A stretch of DNA of 64,000 nucleotides from Gnetum montanum (GCA_015680685.1 MNCI01027012.1:62001-126000); one strand, 5' to 3'; positions 22,313-35,780 are shown, counted from the stretch's first letter. Notes: generated by a model not told the origin, from the sequence alone. A program made the numbers and translations.

Positions 22313-24170
22313 CTTGTGAAAATAACCTAGGTGAAAAAAATAAGAAAATAAAGTTTTAAAAAATAAAACAAAAAGTAAAGTAACATTAGGTTGCACATGA
22401 CATGCACTAAATTGCTTACATGGTTTCATTTTGTTTGAAACAATTCAATGAATAAAAGTAACATATATGCATGAGGCATAAACCCTTCTTTTTGTTTTAA
22501 AATAAAAAGATCCACTGGCTCTACCACTATGTACTATAACCATTAAGTTCTATTTTATTTCCTATGCAAAAACAAAAATAGAAGCTAGAGGCATCAATTT
22601 TCTTTCCTTCTTTCCTCCATTTTCATCCTTTATTTTCTGAAATTTTGAGCTTTATGTATAATTCTTCTTTCTCCAAACCTAGATTTGGGATTTTTGTGGT
22701 CATATCTACATGGATATAGAACTTGTTTGAAGTGAAATAATGTCCTACTAGAGTTTTGAGAATTTTATGCTTATTTCGAGTTTTTTGCTACAACAATTTT
22801 AATTGGTGAGTTATCTTTACCTTTTCCTTGTATTTTTGTGCTAGATTAGTATATATGATAATGTGATGTGGGCATGTGGGGCTAATAGTTCAAAGATTGA
22901 GCATGGACATGTTATTTTGCATCTTTCCTAAAATTGTATGGTTTGGTTATGAGTTGTTTAGTAATATGTATGTGATGTATGGTATGATGTGGACTTGTGG
23001 AACATGATATGTGATGTTGATGAGACTAGTATGATTGGAATATTATATTTTCAGGGCCTATTGTGGCACAAGAGCTTTTGAGATTTTAATTCATATTGGT
23101 GGTAATTAAATATTATTAATTATTATTTTTTAATCAAACTTTGGACATGCATAAGTTTGCTTCCAAGAGTTTTATTTAGATAAAATTAATGTTGTTGGGA
23201 TCATCTTGTGAAGTACTTTTTAATCATAGAATTGGTTTTCTTTTCTCTTTGGACATATATCATTCTAAGGGTTATTATAGCGGTCAATTTGTGAAATTGC
23301 ATGTAGTATTAGAAATCTAGTTGTGGCATAAAATTTTGTTTTGTCAATTAATGGTATTATTTTCATGAATAAATGTGAATTCTAGGTGTAAGAATATGTG
23401 GTCATGTTATGTTTGTTTGCCTATTTTGTGCTGACATGTGTTGGCTTAAGCTAGCCAGAATAGGTACATGTCTTTGCAAAGATGTTGTGATGGTCATTGG
23501 CAGATGGTGCTAGCATGAGGGTGTGAACCAGTTGGTGATGAGGCATCCTAGTGGTAGTATAGATTGATTTCCCACTATGATGCATTGGTGAGTCTCTTAT
23601 CTTAGGCCTCATCTTGAGAGTGGAAGAGCATAAGTGTATTCATCCCTATGGCTAGTACGTGCCATAGGTGTGTTCGTCCCTATAACCAATCCTCTAGAAG
23701 GTTAGTGGTTAGGTTGACAGACCCTAGCACTAGTTAGATAAATAAAAGACTAATAAAAGACCTATAGGCAATGACTGTTTATGAGTACTTAGGGCAAGGC
23801 CTCACATACTACATTGAGTGTGGATATGCTAGCAACCACATGGGCTATGTATATGATAGTCTTACTTTGTGAGTCATAGCGCTAATATATGTATCTATAT
23901 ATACTATTGGGATTATGATTGTGTGGGACATACATTGTTTCATAGTATGGAGTAGGTATGATAATGATTCTTTCAATGATCTATGTGATATAGTATGTAT
24001 GTGTGTTGTTTTGAGCATGCATAAGACTAATAGTTATTGCAGGTTGTCTTGTACCCCATTCCTCTCTTCTAGTGCAACACTTGTTGACCATCTAGCAAGG
24101 GAAGTGTAAAGGTTTCCCACTCAGTTGTGTACTAACTTTATTTAATTATAGGTCAAAGGTGTAGGATCCT
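22311..24170 (+). repeat. Possible 3' LTR of the older plus-strand element
   Basis: Starts TGAGCTTGTG right after the polypurine-like tract and runs about 1.86 kb to where gag-protease element D becomes recognisable. A late segment (TTGCAGGTTGTCTTGTACC ... CCCACTCAGTTG ... TTATAGGTCAAAGG) resembles R-U5 ends of plant gypsy LTRs. No second copy in the window, so the limits are guesses. Confidence 0.3.
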
Positions 24171-24199
24171 AGATGAGCATGAAGAGGGATAATAGAGGA

Positions 24200-26890
24200 G
24201 GAAAAAATCTTCAATGCTTATACATGTCATGGGAGATGAGATTGACATCAGAACTAGAATTAAGAAGAGCCTTGCATGGCTCATGTCCAATGATCTGCAA
24301 GTAAATGAGTGAACTTCCTAGGTTAGATCTTTTCGTGGAAAGATTTCCAACCTTAATCCAATTGGAAACAACATGAGTTAGCATCACAGTGTAGATCTGA
24401 GGGAGCATTTGGTTTGAGAGGTACTCGAAGGTATTTAATGTAGAGGATCTAGTTGTTCTTAGAGAGATGGATGTAGAGGATCCCCAAGAAGTTCTACAAG
24501 ATGATGAGGGTGCTAGAGATGTAGGATGATTAGTTGTACTAGGTTGTGAGGGTTAGAGAGGACTATTGGATGGGAAGAAGGATCTTTTTCTAGATCGATT
24601 ATCTAAACCACTCAGCTAGAAAGTTGATTGTGAATATATAGCCCTCGTAGCATTTTGTTGTTGTGGTTGTGAAGGAATCTCACCTTGCATGGATAGAGCA
24701 AGAGGTAACTAGGTTGAGGATGGAGGTGTGTGTGTAGATGGATGCAGGGAATGGTATGAATATGGGTTTTCTCCTCAAGTAGATGGTGAATGTGTTCAGT
24801 GGGACTCTGGACAGTAATAGTGATGCTAAAATGAGGTATGACTTGTAGAATTTCTTGGAGAGATGGATTGTTGAACATAATACCTATATGGATCTAGTTT
24901 CCTGTAAGGGTACTACTGCCTTAGTAGGTACATTCCCCACAATTGTGGTTGGTGCCATTGTTGGTATTGTTCATATGGTTGTGGAGGAGCTCCACTTGGG
25001 TAATAAGCTTGTTGTTGCTAGTGGAACTACCTTGGATTGCCTTGAGGATAAGGTAATCATTTGGATGCTTGCCTATGTACTAGTTGAGGATTCAATGTGT
25101 ACATCCCAAACTCTTATAAGTGTAACACCATAGGGTAAAATCCCTTTGGATGTTTGTATTGGCAAATGTCACAACCAATTTTATCATTAGAGTCAATTTC
25201 CACAACTTCCTCTATGGAGGTAACTTTGCTCTTACCTCTTTAGTAGGTACGTTCAACTTTTTTTTTCCTCCTATGGTTATGATCACTATTTTGCTCTTTT
25301 GATTCTTTAGCAATCTTCATAGTAATTTGGAATTTTTCATCCAAATAGTCCCATAATTTATCAACCTTTGTCAAAATATCAGAAAACAAATTTGGATGGG
25401 CAAGGTTTCCTATTTACCACTTCATCGAGTGGTGACTTCTCCTCATCACAAAATTAAACCTTCCATTTCCTAATAGAAGGGTCCTTTTTATACTCTTCTA
25501 CACTTTTCCTTTTTCACAACTCACTTTCTTCTTTTGCTACTTGCTCTATCAGCCTTTGGATTTGATGAGCTCTTAGTTTAGACAATCTCCCTTGGGCATA
25601 CACCTTGAGATTTCTTATAGTTTCTACTTTGAGTCCATCTATGATGTGGTGAAGTTATTCCCTCTAAGAATATCCATGGCTAGGGAATCGATGTAATAGT
25701 GAATAGTAGTTATTCATGGTGGCATCCAAGGGTTCATGTGTTCCCTGTTTCTAGACTTGGATTTGCCTTCTCAGATTAGACACTCTAGAGTATGTCTGGT
25801 ATTTGTCATTAAATAGCTCTAACAAGGTACTCCATTGGTGAATGGATTCCAATTCCAAGGATTGATACCAACTTTTAGCTTCCTTGATGAGTGTCCTAGG
25901 GAAGATCTTGAGTTTTTTCCAATCATTTTCAATGTTCTATAAGGCACAAGCATCGTGAAAAGATTGTACATGATTTTGTATATCAAAATTATATCCCCCC
26001 TCAAATATTGGAATATTATTCATGTCTAAGTGCTTCATTGTACTATCTTTCATATGCCTAGTTAGAATTCTAACTACCTCTGCAATGTTAAGCATACTTT
26101 GAGTCACCAACAAAGTTTCATCATCATCACTACATTGATGATGCTCATGATGGTTTCGAACACCCCTTCAATCTTGGAGGCCTTTATGGTCATTATTATC
26201 TCATTGATCACCTTCATCATGATTATCCTGACAATGGCTTCTATGCAAACTAGAAGATGAAGAGGGATTTCTAGAATCGGATGAAGAGGAATGTGGACCA
26301 CCACCATCACCCCTTCATTCATTATGACCACCATCCTTAGATCTCTTACCATTATGATGTTTACATGAGTCCCTACCTTGACTATCACTTTTTTCTGAAC
26401 CTAGTTTATGAATAATGTTACACCCTCATCACCAATAACAGAGGGTGGATAATTTAAATATTGGGGATCCTCAGGAGGAGGATCCACATTGTCATCTTGG
26501 TTTAGCATGAACAAAGGATTACTAAAGTGTTTCTTCTTTGTAAAATCATGGTATTACTCCTGGTGTTGATCTTGCCTACATTGTGTTTCTATGGGATGGT
26601 AGTCCCAAGTGTCATAACCATTCACAATGTATTCCTTGTGAAGATCTAAGATTCCCAACTTCTTAAGAGTTTGAAATAGCATCCTAGGTACAGATCAATC
26701 GGGGGGCAAGACAATGTTGCCCTCCATATCACGCTATCATAGCTATTCATCCCAATGTAGGATCAAGGTGAAGTCTAGTACATACTCATCTATATGAGTA
26801 TATACCACTTTGCACTCCTATGAAACTAGTGGTTTGACATCTTCACGTCTATGGGAAGAAGAAGACTTTTGCAAAATAAATAAAATTATC
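24200..26890 (-). pseudogene. gag-protease of element D
   Basis: Collinear with gag-protease of E-F (61660-58640). Near the start (about 26800) it reads YTHIDEYVLDFTLILHWDE, then DMEGNIVLPPD, shared with E-F. A His/Arg/Asp-rich linker follows (about 26390-26100), then eroded capsid (about 26000-25550) and a zinc knuckle near 25160 reading CDICQYKHPKG. At 24408-24211 is the start of retropepsin, CKALLNSSSDVNLISHDMY; the catalytic Asp of the usual LLDSG is Asn. Many stops. The right-hand frames open on the plus strand are shadows of this region. Confidence 0.7.
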
Positions 26891-27000
26891 AGTGTGCTTA
26901 GTAGTTATATGTCATTGAAAGTGATGTTGACCTTAAGATCATCCAATGATATAAATAATATTCACTAATCCTAGATAGTGCACATTTCAACAAACAAAGT

Positions 27001-27017
27001 CCCTGGCAATGGCACCA
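27001..27017 (-). other. Primer-binding site, tRNA-Asp (element D)
   Basis: CCCTGGCAATGGCACCA on the plus strand; three differences from the tRNA-Asp 3' end, two C-to-T and one G-to-A. Confidence 0.85.
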
Positions 27018-27018
27018 A

Positions 27019-27945
27019 TCATGAGCAATGATGTACCCCTACACCAAACCATATGAATCACAAAGCGTTCACACATGATCTGGTCAAATTCCATGGACTT
27101 TATAGTTTTCAGTGCACTAATCTTCTAGGCAATGAACCTTGCCCTAAGGTCATTCGTTCTCTTCCCAATTACACTTGTGAAGTACATGGTATGGTTACGT
27201 CTAATTGAGGCATATGATTTTTATAGTTTTATGTTTTAGAGTCTTGGTGCTTAAATAGAGAGAAAGACAAGGTAATTTACATACTAATTTAATGTAACTA
27301 ACCTACTAGTCTCTAGCTAGTCCCAACATAAGTATCTGATCTAACTTTCCATACAAATTTTGAACCCATGTATCCACTATTAGGTTACCAAGTGTTATGC
27401 TACTAGGCGTACCAAGCAATAATGCTACTAGGATTACTAAGAAAATACATGTTATGCTGGAAGTGGTCATACTTATGTATTTAATCTATCTAACTTATCT
27501 TGCTTAATTACCTTAATTAGCTTAATTACTAGAAAATATTAAATAAATGATTGAAAAAATTAAATGCATAAATAAAATATTTAATCTATCTAGAATGCTA
27601 CAAGGTTTATCACAAAGTTCATCTTTATTGTGGCACACACTATCATGCTTAGGTATAACAATGCTCAAATAAAGTTTCGTACACTTAATAGCTCCTACTA
27701 TAGGCACTCGAGAGAAATATTCTAACTTTCCAATAAACAAACTACAAGAGCTCTGCTGCTACTAAAATCTAATTTCCATAAATGCAGTTATTGGACATGT
27801 ATTTATAGCAAAAAAGTAGATGCTATGTCGATGTGGCCTCGTCGATGCATGAAACAATGTGTCAATGAGGTCTCATTGACGAGACCTAGTCAACAAGGCT
27901 GCATCAACGAGGCCTTGTTGATGTAGCCAAAAACATGACTCATCA
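27019..27945 (-). repeat. LTR D (5' LTR of element D)
   Basis: 927 bp, TCATGAGC to ACTCATCA on the plus strand. Same family as A-C at both ends and through the middle, but U3 carries no GATATC array; it has instead TCAACGAGGCC-type short inverted motifs at 27818-27925. Confidence 0.85.
27800..27807 (-). promoter_or_regulatory. TATA box of LTR D
   Basis: The minus strand reads TATAAATA, aligned with the TATA boxes of the other LTRs of this family. Confidence 0.6.
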
Positions 27946-30200
27946 CTAGGAGTTCAAGAAGGTTAACTTATGTAGGCAACACAAATGCACACATTGGCAC
28001 TAATGCTAATGCTGATGTTACCATTAGAGTCACCACTTCCAAAGTTAGGATTTTTAACACTCTCCAAGTTGACATCCCAAAATCTATAGATTATCTCTAA
28101 TGTCCAAACCAACATGCCTATGGGATGTCAAGGATCTTGTCGAGCCATGAAATGATGTCATATGTTAAGCTTAGTAACTTTGCTTACTATAAATATTACT
28201 AGGATGATGATGCCAACACTTAGTCTCAACTACTATCCTAACATTTCAGAATTTCTTCAAACTTACCACATTCATTTTTTAAGGTGCTTAGAATAATTTT
28301 GAATAGTCACTAAATATCCCATGATGTCAAAATTGAGGTCAAAATGCCAATTTTTGCATGGGAGATAAGTGTTGAGACTGATATAAGGCTAGTTACACTA
28401 GTGCTAATGCTACGCTAGCATCAACATTAACTACCATCCTTAGAAAAATTTTGTCCCCTATGATTCATAAGAACTTGCCAAAAATGCCAAAAATTTATAC
28501 TTACCATGTGTAAATTAATACAAAAATGTTGTTTCACATTCAATGAAGTCAAAAATATGATCTAGAAGTAAGTTTAATGGTGGTGAACCAAATGTAATGC
28601 TTAAGGAATGATGCTAGCATCAACGTCACCTAGCAACACTTAGTTTCAAAAGCTACCCTAATTCTTTAAATTACCTCTAAACTTATCAAATTTACACTTC
28701 GAGGCCCTTGGGATGATCTCAAATAGTTACTAGAGAGCTTATTAGATCAAAACTAAGATCAAATGCTAAATTTTACATGGGAGACAAGTATTAAGACTAA
28801 TATAATGCTGGTGACACTAGTGCTAACACTAACACTAATGTCAACATTAGCTACCCAATCTTATAAAAAAAATTTCCTTATGATTCACTTGAACTTTTCA
28901 AAAATCTCAAAATAAATGTCTACCATGCTTAGATAAAAATAGATAGTTCATCCAACATTTGATGGAGTTAAAACTATGATGTAAAAGTAAGTTTAATGAT
29001 GGTGACGTGGAGGTAATGCTTGAGGGGTGACGCTACCAATGGTAGAAATGTCAACACCACTTGTTGACCCTTAGAATTTTTTTATCTCCTAAAGTTACTA
29101 AGATCACCAAAACTCATGTTCATATGCTAGGTCTTGACCTAGAACATCTCTTGGAAGCTTGTGATATCTTGAAACATGATATGAAGATGAGTTTTTAAGT
29201 ACTACATGAAGGTAACATTGGGTGATGTTAAGGTTATTGTGAACTAGCATACCCTTTAAAAAAATGCTAATTTAGACAATATGATATCATTAAAAGTGTT
29301 ACAACTAATGCCCATCACCCTATGGATAATTGAACTAGTTTTCAAGAGCCTATAGAAGCCCAAAATGTAATCTAGAGGTGGGTTTTAAGATCCTAAAATG
29401 TAGGGGACACTACATGATGTTGATGCCATCGTCACCTAGCATATCCTTTGTAAAACATGTTGTTTCAAGCCTCTTGAGCTCTTTGAAACTACCAAAATTG
29501 ATTGCCACTACCCTAGGGATAATGTAAGCTAGTTTTTGGAAGCTTGTAAAAGACTGAAATATGAACTAGAGGTGGATTTTTAGACCCCAAAATATAGATG
29601 ATGATATATGATGCTAACACCAACATCACCAAGCATACCATTAGCAAAAGATGTTGATTCAAGCCTCTTGAGCTCTTCAAAACTATAAAAACTAATGTCC
29701 ATCACCCGAAGAATAATGTGGGCTCATTGTCATAAGCTTGTAAAAGTCTAAAATGTGATTAGTGATGGTGTTTTTTATAGTGTTTCTACAGCAGATATTG
29801 GATCAATGTCATTTATGCATTACTTAGGTAAAACATTTTATTTTAAACTCCCAAATGCTACTAAAAGTACCTAAACTAATGTTTTCATCTTGGGGATGAT
29901 TAGGGGCCATCACTAGATGCCTATAGAAGTTAAAATTACTTTTGGTAATGGTGTTTTTAATGTTTTTCTTCATAGTGATACTAATGATGCAGGAGGCTTG
30001 TGAATATTGTACTTGCACTTCTTTAGTTTGCTAAAATATCAAAAAAGTGGATAAAACAATGATTCTAACACTAGGTTACTCATCTGATCATGTTGGATAA
30101 AACTCTTGGCATGGATAAAGGAACCAAGATCTAAATGTTAGTAAATTCATGATGCTAGCACTTGGTTGCTCAAGTGGTCATGATAGGTAAACATCATCTC
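27946..30200. repeat. Degenerate tandem repeat, about 190-215 bp period
   Basis: A recurring phrase (GATGCTAACACCAACATCACCTAGCATA and variants, then GATGTTG, then CTCTTGAGCTCTT) appears near 28210, 28413, 28617, 28838, 29040, 29246, 29439, 29630 and 29815, so roughly nine eroded units. Best agreement between neighbours is at 29240-29830 (steps of 193, 191 and 185 bp). No coding potential seen. It looks like an old satellite-like array. Confidence 0.65.
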
Positions 30201-30510
30201 TTTTATGATGTTATCTAAGAGATTGTCAAACTATAAATTTTCTCACATGTGCTTGTTTTATAAATATATCTACAATAATAATGAATTTTCATTAATGTTC
30301 TCTTCATATTATATTTAACTATCTATTTGACATTATGTATATTACTTTAATCTTTGATGTCTCATTGACCTAGGTAGTAATTATATTACATGATCATATT
30401 AGAAAGACTATTCAAAATGTAAAATCACAAATAAACTCATCTAACTCCTAGTATATGATAATCCTAAAGAGAGAGGTATACATGAAGACATCCATATAAT
30501 TATTAGGAGC

Positions 30511-30765
30511 ATGGATTTTGATGCTTATGAAGATCAAGAAGTAATCATTGTAGCATCTATGAAGGATAATGATACTATATATGTTCAACCTAATAAGCTT
30601 GAATATTCTACAAAGGCAATACATCATGAAGAATGCTTCCATCCAAGTACTCTTGATATGGAGAAGATGAATTCTAGTGCAATAATGATAAGATACATAA
30701 CAACAAAGATTGCTGAAACTTTTAATAAGGTTAAGATTGTGGAAAATGTTAAAATATGCCTTTAA
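30511..30765 (+). CDS. Hypothetical small ORF, doubtful
   Basis: 84 codons (MDFDAYEDQEVIIVASMKDN) with the phrase HHEECFHPSTLDMEKMNSS. Its composition is more protein-like than its AT-rich surroundings suggest, so it may be a fragment of an eroded gene or polyprotein. No family recognised. Confidence 0.15.
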   Translation: MDFDAYEDQEVIIVASMKDNDTIYVQPNKLEYSTKAIHHEECFHPSTLDMEKMNSSAIMIRYITTKIAETFNKVKIVENVKICL

Positions 30766-32835
30766 TAATGAAGAGTAATGAGAACATTCTCCATGATTCT
30801 ACACATAAGAAATCATATGAAAAAATCATATGAATCCTAAAATGAACTCCTTCTAACTCATCACCTAAGAACTCTTTCTATCCATCTAACAGTAACTAGG
30901 AAGTATCCATCTCACATAGATCAACTCAAAGGTGCAAGAAAGCTTCAATCCTAGAGCAAATGAATTGTATGAATTTCCAACAAAGGAATTAATATTGAAA
31001 ATACACTATGAGGTTTCTTCTACTAAAACTTTCCAATAAGTTCTCAAGTTAAAATTAATCACTACCATGAAGCATGTCATAAATATAGGATTAGAACAAT
31101 GAACATGAAATATATTAAGGATCTTCTTACATCGATGACTAAAAATCTTTTCATAATTATACACAATTATATATTAATGTATTACAATGTTTCTATTATT
31201 AAATATAGTATGAGATATGTCCTCATGTGGACCATCAAATTTTCTCTCAAATCTATGTTTCATGTCATGTTTTCATGGGAAGTCATGTAATGCTTTAGCT
31301 TTCAAAAGGTAGGAGTCATTATGAGTTAGTTTTAATTTTCAAAGTTTAAAATTTATGTTTTATTTCATGTAAGTACATGTGCACACTTCACTTTTGAATG
31401 GATCAATGATTCCACATGCAATCATCATCAAAGTGAGGCATTCATAAAAAAATATAAGTCCTCTCCTTCATTATAAAAGTGATGAGAGCACTTTGTTTTA
31501 TTTCCAAGGTGAATAGAAGAGAAGAAGTGTTCTTTTGGTTTCTTAATTTTATTTTGTGAATTTTATATTTTCTTTCTCACATTCTCATAGCATGAATTTT
31601 TCACAATGATTTAAGATTCTTACAATTCTCTCATTTAATTCTAACAATGTTCTCACAAATTTCTCATAATTAATTCTCATTTTCTCCCAACTTAGTTTCA
31701 TGATTCTCAATTATCATTTCACATTATCACAAGGAATTATTTCACATATGTTAGTTTCATGAATTTCTTGATAAATGTTTGATGTTTAAAAGATGAATTA
31801 AAGATGCATGATGGTTTGGAGTTGTGATTATGGTAAGGATTCATCAATTCCTTTGCTAGGTATCTTTCCATTTTAGAAGATCTACATTTTGTACATTGGA
31901 ATTAGTGTTTTTTGTTGATTTGTGAATGTTTTGGAGAACTCATTTGGGGTTTTTAGTTATTTTCACTCTTTCTCATAATTTTAGAGGTATTCTAGATGTT
32001 CTAGGCCTAATTGGCTTTCAATTTTGATAATTCTAGCATTATCACATAGTTCTAGATCTTTGAATTCCATATCTAAGCCCTTTGTAGGTTGCGTTGTTAT
32101 TGATTTAGCTCAAGAATATAATTCTCACATGTCCTATGAAGTTTTAGTTATGAATTCATGTGGAATCTCATATTAAATCTCATGCATGTTTATTTTTAAA
32201 GGTTTGTTATGGTATCTAATATTTCTTGCTATTTTGGCTAAAGTTTGAAGAATAATTGATTTTATTTGTCCTTCAATCAAGCTTGTAATGGGTACTTAAT
32301 TTATGCAAGACAAAACATATTACTAGGAATAGATTCAATATTATCAATTGATATCATTATTGAAGATATTACTACACATAAATTCTAGTGATAAGAATTG
32401 ATATATTCATATTTGAAGAATTTTAAGGGTCCAATAGATCATCTGTTATCACTTCAACAATTCCAATTAATATAGAAGACTTTGATCTTACCCAATATTG
32501 ATTTAGAAATCTTCAATGATATGTTTGTAAGAAAAAACTAAGAGCTCCTCACAACCATATCACTTCGGTGATAAAAAAAGAATAAGAAACATCTCAAGCC
32601 CAATCACTTTAGGTGATGTCTAATGATATTGTTAAATCTATGAGCTATTCCATTCTATTAGGATTAGAATCTTGGGCACTTTGTTTGTGATTTTCTACAT
32701 TCTTCCACTACTAATATTTGACATCTAGTGATAAGAAATTCACACCAAAAGATGCATCTAAGCTGAATAGGTAAGATATTCATTTTTGGACACTATATGA
32801 ATAGCATTTAATTTAGGTTGCTAAAATACTACTAG

Positions 32836-33165
32836 ATGGAGATGATGTTGAGCAATCAATGGAGAAAGATGAAGAAAGATAAGAAGATCTTTGTGGATGT
32901 AATCATAAGTGGAAAATGTGTTAAGTATTTCAGGGGAAAGAATGAGCTAAGAAAATTTTTTATCAATAGAATGATAATATTAGAGCAAAAATGTAAACAA
33001 ATGAAGTATGTGCATTCACATAAGTTGGTCCTAGTTCAATTCTTTGGAGGTAGAAATTTATCAATTCCCTATTTAACAAACTTAAATGTGGACAATATTT
33101 GCAATAGATATAAGATTTTTCTATTTTATAGTCTTCATAAAATCATACCAAATATATACAATTGA
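32836..33165 (+). CDS. Hypothetical small ORF, doubtful
   Basis: 109 codons from ATG (MEMMLSNQWRKMKKDKK), Lys-rich and basic at the N-terminus, no motif recognised, in very AT-rich DNA where such runs arise by chance. No promoter or neighbour gives context. Listed only because it is the longest open frame in the 30-35 kb block. Confidence 0.12.
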   Translation: MEMMLSNQWRKMKKDKKIFVDVIISGKCVKYFRGKNELRKFFINRMIILEQKCKQMKYVHSHKLVLVQFFGGRNLSIPYLTNLNVDNICNRYKIFLFYSLHKIIPNIYN

Positions 33166-35780
33166 CAATTAACCAACTTTTTAAATTTTATAGAGACTTA
33201 ATTACTGATCTTTTGTTTATTAGGTTGCTTAGAATTGTTGAATTTACTAACTGATACTTAAGCCACATGTTTATTGAATGTTGCATCAACATCTAAACTG
33301 GTTGAACAATGCAAACTTAAAAGATATACCAATTGATACAAATGACAATTTCTTCTATTACACACAAAATCCATAATTCATCCATCTTACTCTACAAAAA
33401 TCCAAGAAGGAATTCTTTCCTATGAATAAATTAGTTAATTCATATATTTTTTAGTATGAAAATATTACAATGAAAGACTCTTATTTATTTTTAAAAAAAT
33501 TATTTAAATTTGTTTAGAGGATAATTATTGTGTTCTCTAAAATTTTTATTAATATGAACATAGATGACTATCATTTAAAAAAAATTTATTAATGACTTTA
33601 ATACTTCTATATATAATAATATCTATTTTAAATATAACAAGAGTTACCATTATAAGAAGAAGAACATATATGCTTTTTATTTATTACTTCTTCACAACAA
33701 TAGAAACAATGGGTGTATCATAAACATTTAATGATGATGATAATGACATGAGAGAAAAATATTTAGTTGAATATGAATCCATCAAGGATATCCTTTCTAA
33801 TGTTGTGGTTCTAGAAGAAAAACTATAATTCATGCAAATCAATGAACTTTTGAATCAAGATGATCAACTCTATTCTCATTAAAGGTAAGATGATTACCAA
33901 TGGTGTTTCATTCCTTATATTATTATTCTATTACAGTAGTCTGCTAAGAGTTTTATGTAAATTCAATGATGTTAATGTCACATCTACGCATGAAAATAAT
34001 CAATGTTTTTTTTCTATGAAAGGTAACAATTATGAAAATATATACAAAACAACACCCATTCAATCAAAAATGAGTAAAGGAATAATATCAATAAATTTTG
34101 AAAATCAAGGATGTTGATAAGGATATCATAGTAACTTTAAAAGATAAGTTAATTGATAATATATGTAAAATTAAAAAATTTAAAATATTGATATAATTTG
34201 ATAATTTTTATATATTTACATTTTGTTGATGTTACTAATGTGTCTTCTACAACAAAGAACCTTATGTTATCACTGGTGAAGAGGAAAAGGAACAACAACA
34301 TGAAGGAGGTCAGTAGGAGGAGGAAGGCATTAATTAGATAATATTTATAAACCTTCTCATTAGCGATGATACTAGATTATAGTAGCATCAATAAAACTAT
34401 TCAATTTATTTTTTATCATATGATTTTAAGATGTAAAAGGAAATGATATTGATCTAGAGATGCCTAATAGAAAGCTTAAGAACCCTAAGAGTAAAATTGA
34501 TGATGATGAAAAAAAGAGATAGATGAGGACATTATAAAACTAATACATTATTATGTTCATTACAATGTCCAATGATATTTTTTAATAAAATAAGATAACT
34601 ACTTGAAAGGCTATTATTTATTAGGAAAATGTAGGAAATGTCCACATATTTTAAAATCTTGGTATAAAGCATAGCAAGGAAAGGATTCTCAAGCAATCCT
34701 ATGGTATAGATAAAATAATTTTTTCTTTTATTTTTATTTTAAATTAAAATTTAATTATTAGGCTTACAAGATCTTATGATTTATCTCTTACAAAATAAGT
34801 TCAAGGTAGGGGAAGGTGGCAAAAAAATTTAGTATCAAGTGCATCAAAAGAATAAAAAAATAAATTTAAAAGATATGTGGAATAGATTTCATCCATTTTA
34901 CATTTTTTTAATGAAATATCCTATTGTATATACAATCTTTTGTAGGTTCATACTAACAAGAGTGTGTGTTTTATAAAATATCCTAATAAAGAAAGTATGA
35001 TTCTATACTAGCCATTATAACAACCGAAAACATCAACAGCTGGAACACTGAGGTCAACAGGCACATAGCCTAACCTCAAATTCACGTGAGGGCCTACTGG
35101 AGGCAGAGATAGGGTGCCCTGAATGGTCTTATCAATTGAATAGGGACTTACCAAATGTAGCCATGGTGCAACATGATTTTCCACAATGCTTATGCAAAAT
35201 GATCCTAAGTGTTTGCGCAATGTCAACGGTGTCACCAATGTTAATGGGGTCAAGTGTAGTCAGGAGTCTTAGTGAAAAATGAAGGTGTCAACATGTAAGG
35301 TCTACCACACAAGCACGGATATGGATTAAAATAGTCGAAAATGCAAATAAAATGCTAGAAATGTGAGTAAAATGCTAAAAATGCAAAGAAAGGGAGAGAG
35401 GGAGAGAGAGAGAAACACTACCCAAAACAAGGTTGAGCATAGTTAAATCCAGAAGGGATGAGAAGGTATGTGATGTACAATAGGCATAGTGGAAAGCAAA
35501 GTCATAGTTTCAAGAGTGACTAGCTATGAAGATTGATGCTCCACCATGGTGTTAGTTCCTACCGAGTTGGCTGCCACTATGTGTAGTAGGCTGTGGTGGT
35601 CTACAATGGTACAGGACTTTGCCTCTCTCTGATTTGCTGGGATGCCAATGCCAATCAACTCAAATTTTTGCCAACTTGCCCAACCTTGAATCTTACCTAA
35701 TGCTCAAATTTTTCAACCTGCCCACTCAAATTCTGCCAACCTCTCAATTTTGCCAACCCCAAAAATGTTGAGGGTGGGGA

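Larger units (their letters stand above)
24171..27945 (-). mobile_element. Truncated Ty3/gypsy gag-protease element D
   Basis: Minus-strand element with a 5' LTR (27019-27945), a tRNA-Asp primer site and gag-protease remnants running left to about 24200, where homology to element E-F stops in mid protease. Pol and the 3' LTR are missing. The right flank is CTAGG; the matching duplication would lie on the lost side. Confidence 0.8.
30201..35015. other. AT-rich DNA without recognisable gene
   Basis: Very AT-rich and not visibly homologous to any other part of the window. Three short open stretches (30511-30765, 32836-33165, 33860-34117, plus strand) lack motifs I know. Paired phrases ATCACTTCGGTGAT and ATCACTTTAGGTGAT occur near 32560 and 32605. 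Confidence 0.45.

Noticed and set aside
24855-25133. 92-codon plus-strand ORF as a gene
   Set aside because: It lies antisense to the gag zinc-knuckle region of element D.
31480-33170. Endogenous pararetrovirus
   Set aside because: Leader-like AT-rich sequence and a basic ORF raised the idea, but no RT, protease, coat or movement motifs are visible.
35008-35253. 81-codon minus-strand ORF, with a homologue at 43811-44062
   Set aside because: The similarity is explained by both being the end of the element G LTR, not by a coding gene.
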